Shown: positions 4,850 through 5,800 of the stretch, piece by piece | Position numbering within the stretch: position 1 is the first letter of the stretch | How the letters are laid out: each line of letters begins with the position of its first letter | From: Negativicutes bacterium | GTDB taxonomy: Bacteria; Bacillota; Negativicutes; JAGOZY01 | DNA: 5,800 bases | NCBI GenBank assembly: GCA_018058445.1 | Contig: JAGOZY010000081.1 | Location: forward strand, 1-5,800 | Reading direction: 5' to 3' | Program-made: the position numbers and the translations under genes | The notes under the pieces: generated by a model | Database searches by the model: none | Told to the model about the DNA's origin: nothing | What the model saw: the letters and a program-made list of their open reading frames with translations, nothing else

Positions 4850-5535
4850 TGGATTCGATTACTTTAGCAGGTGCTTTTCTTGGCGGACTCTTATCCTTTT
4901 TTTCGCCCTGTACGCTTCCGCTTCTTCCAAGCTTAGTTACTTTTTTACAAACAGAGGATGAAGTGCCTCGGCTGGATTGGCGACGTTGGGTACTCTTTTG
5001 GCTTGGATTTACGATCGTTTTTATCCTAATGGGGAGCGTGGCATCCACATTAGGCGAGTTATTTTTTGAATATCAGACAATTCTTCAAAAAGTCAGCGGT
5101 ATTTTTGTGATTTTAATGGGATTCTTTCTTCTCGGTCTCGGGATGAGAAGCTTTTTAAGCCGAGAATATAGACCACTTTTGGGCAAAAATTTCGGAAAAG
5201 CCTTTAGCGGTCCTTCAGGCGCTTTTTTTCTTGGAATTGCATTTACTGTGGGCTGGACTCCCTGTAGTGGGCCGATTTTAGCGGCGGTTTTAGCAGTTGC
5301 CGGAAATGGAGAAAACCCGACTGCCGGGGCCGTACTTTTAGCGGCTTATGCAATCGGGTTTGGTGTACCTTTTGGAATACTAACCATATTCTTTGATCGG
5401 TTGTTTGTTCATGTGAAAGGAATTTTCCCCTATTTGGTTTGGATTCAGAGAATCGCTGGCGTGCTTTTAATTATTCTTGGCATCTTAATCTATCTAGATA
5501 AATTAGGTCCTTTGATTCTACGCTATACAATTTGA
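4849..5535 (+). CDS. ccdA: Cytochrome c biogenesis / thiol-reductant carrier CcdA
   Basis: CcdA is a six-helix membrane protein of the DsbD/CcdA family that passes reducing equivalents from cytoplasmic thioredoxin to extracytoplasmic thioredoxin-like proteins. The 228-residue product has the two diagnostic motifs FFSPCTLPLLP (C21) and GWTPCSGP (C139), the redox pair in helices 1 and 4. About six hydrophobic segments are seen at roughly 5-30, 48-70, 77-100, 124-150, 156-182 and 195-218. The length is close to Bacillus CcdA, and there are no DsbD-type alpha or gamma domains. The ATG overlaps the upstream stop codon as TAATG, indicating translational coupling with the thioredoxin-like gene, its obvious redox partner. 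Only these two cysteines are present. The last 13 bp overlap the convergent phosphoesterase gene. Confidence 0.96.
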   Translation: MDSITLAGAFLGGLLSFFSPCTLPLLPSLVTFLQTEDEVPRLDWRRWVLFWLGFTIVFILMGSVASTLGELFFEYQTILQKVSGIFVILMGFFLLGLGMRSFLSREYRPLLGKNFGKAFSGPSGAFFLGIAFTVGWTPCSGPILAAVLAVAGNGENPTAGAVLLAAYAIGFGVPFGILTIFFDRLFVHVKGIFPYLVWIQRIAGVLLIILGILIYLDKLGPLILRYTI

Positions 5536-5800
5536 ATTGGCTTGAAATTTAGAGCGTCACAGGAAGTCAGAATACAAGGCAGCCCTTCCGGGGTTTTCTT
5601 TGGTGCGAGAGCTGCTACGTTTTCACCATGCAAGTGTCCATAGATACAAAGGTCAATTGGATAGTTAGCGATCAGCTCACTGAGCGGACTGGGCTGATTT
5701 TCTGAAAAAACGGGTGGATAATGGATTAGCAAAATTCGTCGGTTAGCTGGTAATTCGGTGAGTGCTTCGAGGGCTCTTTTGAGCCGCTCTAATTCGCGCT
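5523..5800 (-). CDS. Metallophosphoesterase (calcineurin-like), C-terminal part, cut by window edge
   Basis: The frame is open from the right edge to a TAG at 5523-5525, giving about 91 C-terminal residues; the N-terminus and start lie outside the window. The segment carries two C-terminal metal-ligand motifs of the calcineurin-like phosphoesterase fold: LLIHYPP, with a histidine ending a hydrophobic strand, and YGHLHG, the GHxH motif. It ends with SCDALNFKP and a short hydrophobic tail. This layout resembles the bacterial 'predicted phosphohydrolase' group (COG1768-like) rather than nucleases or cyclic-nucleotide enzymes. That placement is from memory of the family, and the substrate is unknown. 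The gene converges on ccdA and overlaps its 3' end by 13 bp. I see no clear terminator for either gene at the junction; a weak CCC/GGG hairpin with T-rich tail lies near 5581-5602 on the plus strand. Confidence 0.9.
   Translation of the reverse strand, partial: RELERLKRALEALTELPANRRILLIHYPPVFSENQPSPLSELIANYPIDLCIYGHLHGENVAALAPKKTPEGLPCILTSCDALNFKPIQIV

Noticed and set aside
4806..5048. 80-codon minus-strand frame opposite the thioredoxin-like gene and ccdA
   Set aside because: It is antisense to the coupled gene pair and has a Ser/Lys/Arg-rich product with no start signal or domain.
5523..5732. Stand-alone 69-residue protein starting at TTG 5732
   Set aside because: The frame is open up to the window edge, and the TTG lies inside the conserved ILLIHYPP strand of a metallophosphoesterase, so it is an internal codon of a larger gene.

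Overview
The window looks like a chromosomal segment from a Gram-positive bacterium of the phylum Bacillota. The reasons are strong AGGAGG-type ribosome binding sites, SigA-type TTGACA/TATAAT promoters, Rho-independent terminators with U-tracts, a yybP-ykoY manganese riboswitch in front of a YjbE/TerC-type gene, an ABC-F ATPase of the YdiF type, and a ResA-like thioredoxin paired with CcdA. Nothing in the sequence fixes the genus. Gene density is high. I see no insertion sequence, prophage, CRISPR array, tRNA or rRNA.

Layout, left to right. (1) Positions 1-1363, minus strand: two tandem TerC/YjbE-family membrane proteins, proposed Mn2+ exporters. The upstream copy (463-1149) has a textbook SigA promoter, then a yybP-ykoY riboswitch aptamer whose 3' side overlaps a Rho-independent terminator. 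The downstream copy (start at 183, cut by the window edge) lies behind a strong bidirectional-looking hairpin (422-451). It seems to have its own promoter, a perfect palindrome at the transcription start and a long, hairpin-rich leader that does not match the yybP-ykoY pattern. A possible small plus-strand ORF (264-443) lies across the same interval. (2) Positions 1407-4188, minus strand: lgt (prolipoprotein diacylglyceryl transferase) followed 28 bp later by an ABC-F ATPase, probably one operon from an extended -10 promoter at about 4219-4227. (3) Positions 4281-5535, plus strand, divergent from lgt: a secreted or membrane-anchored thioredoxin-like protein with a WCPPC active site, then ccdA. 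The two overlap as TAATG, so they are one translationally coupled unit. CcdA would carry electrons across the membrane to keep the thioredoxin-like protein reduced, for cytochrome c maturation or envelope and spore thiol chemistry. (4) Positions 5523-5800, minus strand: the C-terminal part of a metallophosphoesterase converging on ccdA with a 13-bp overlap.

The common theme is envelope and metal homeostasis: Mn2+ export, lipoprotein modification and extracytoplasmic thiol redox, plus one ribosome-associated ABC-F protein. The genes are ordinary families. The parts most worth a second look are regulatory: the riboswitch, which may also gate read-through from the lgt/ABC-F operon, and the undescribed leader of the second TerC paralogue. 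I did not find a convincing new multi-gene system.
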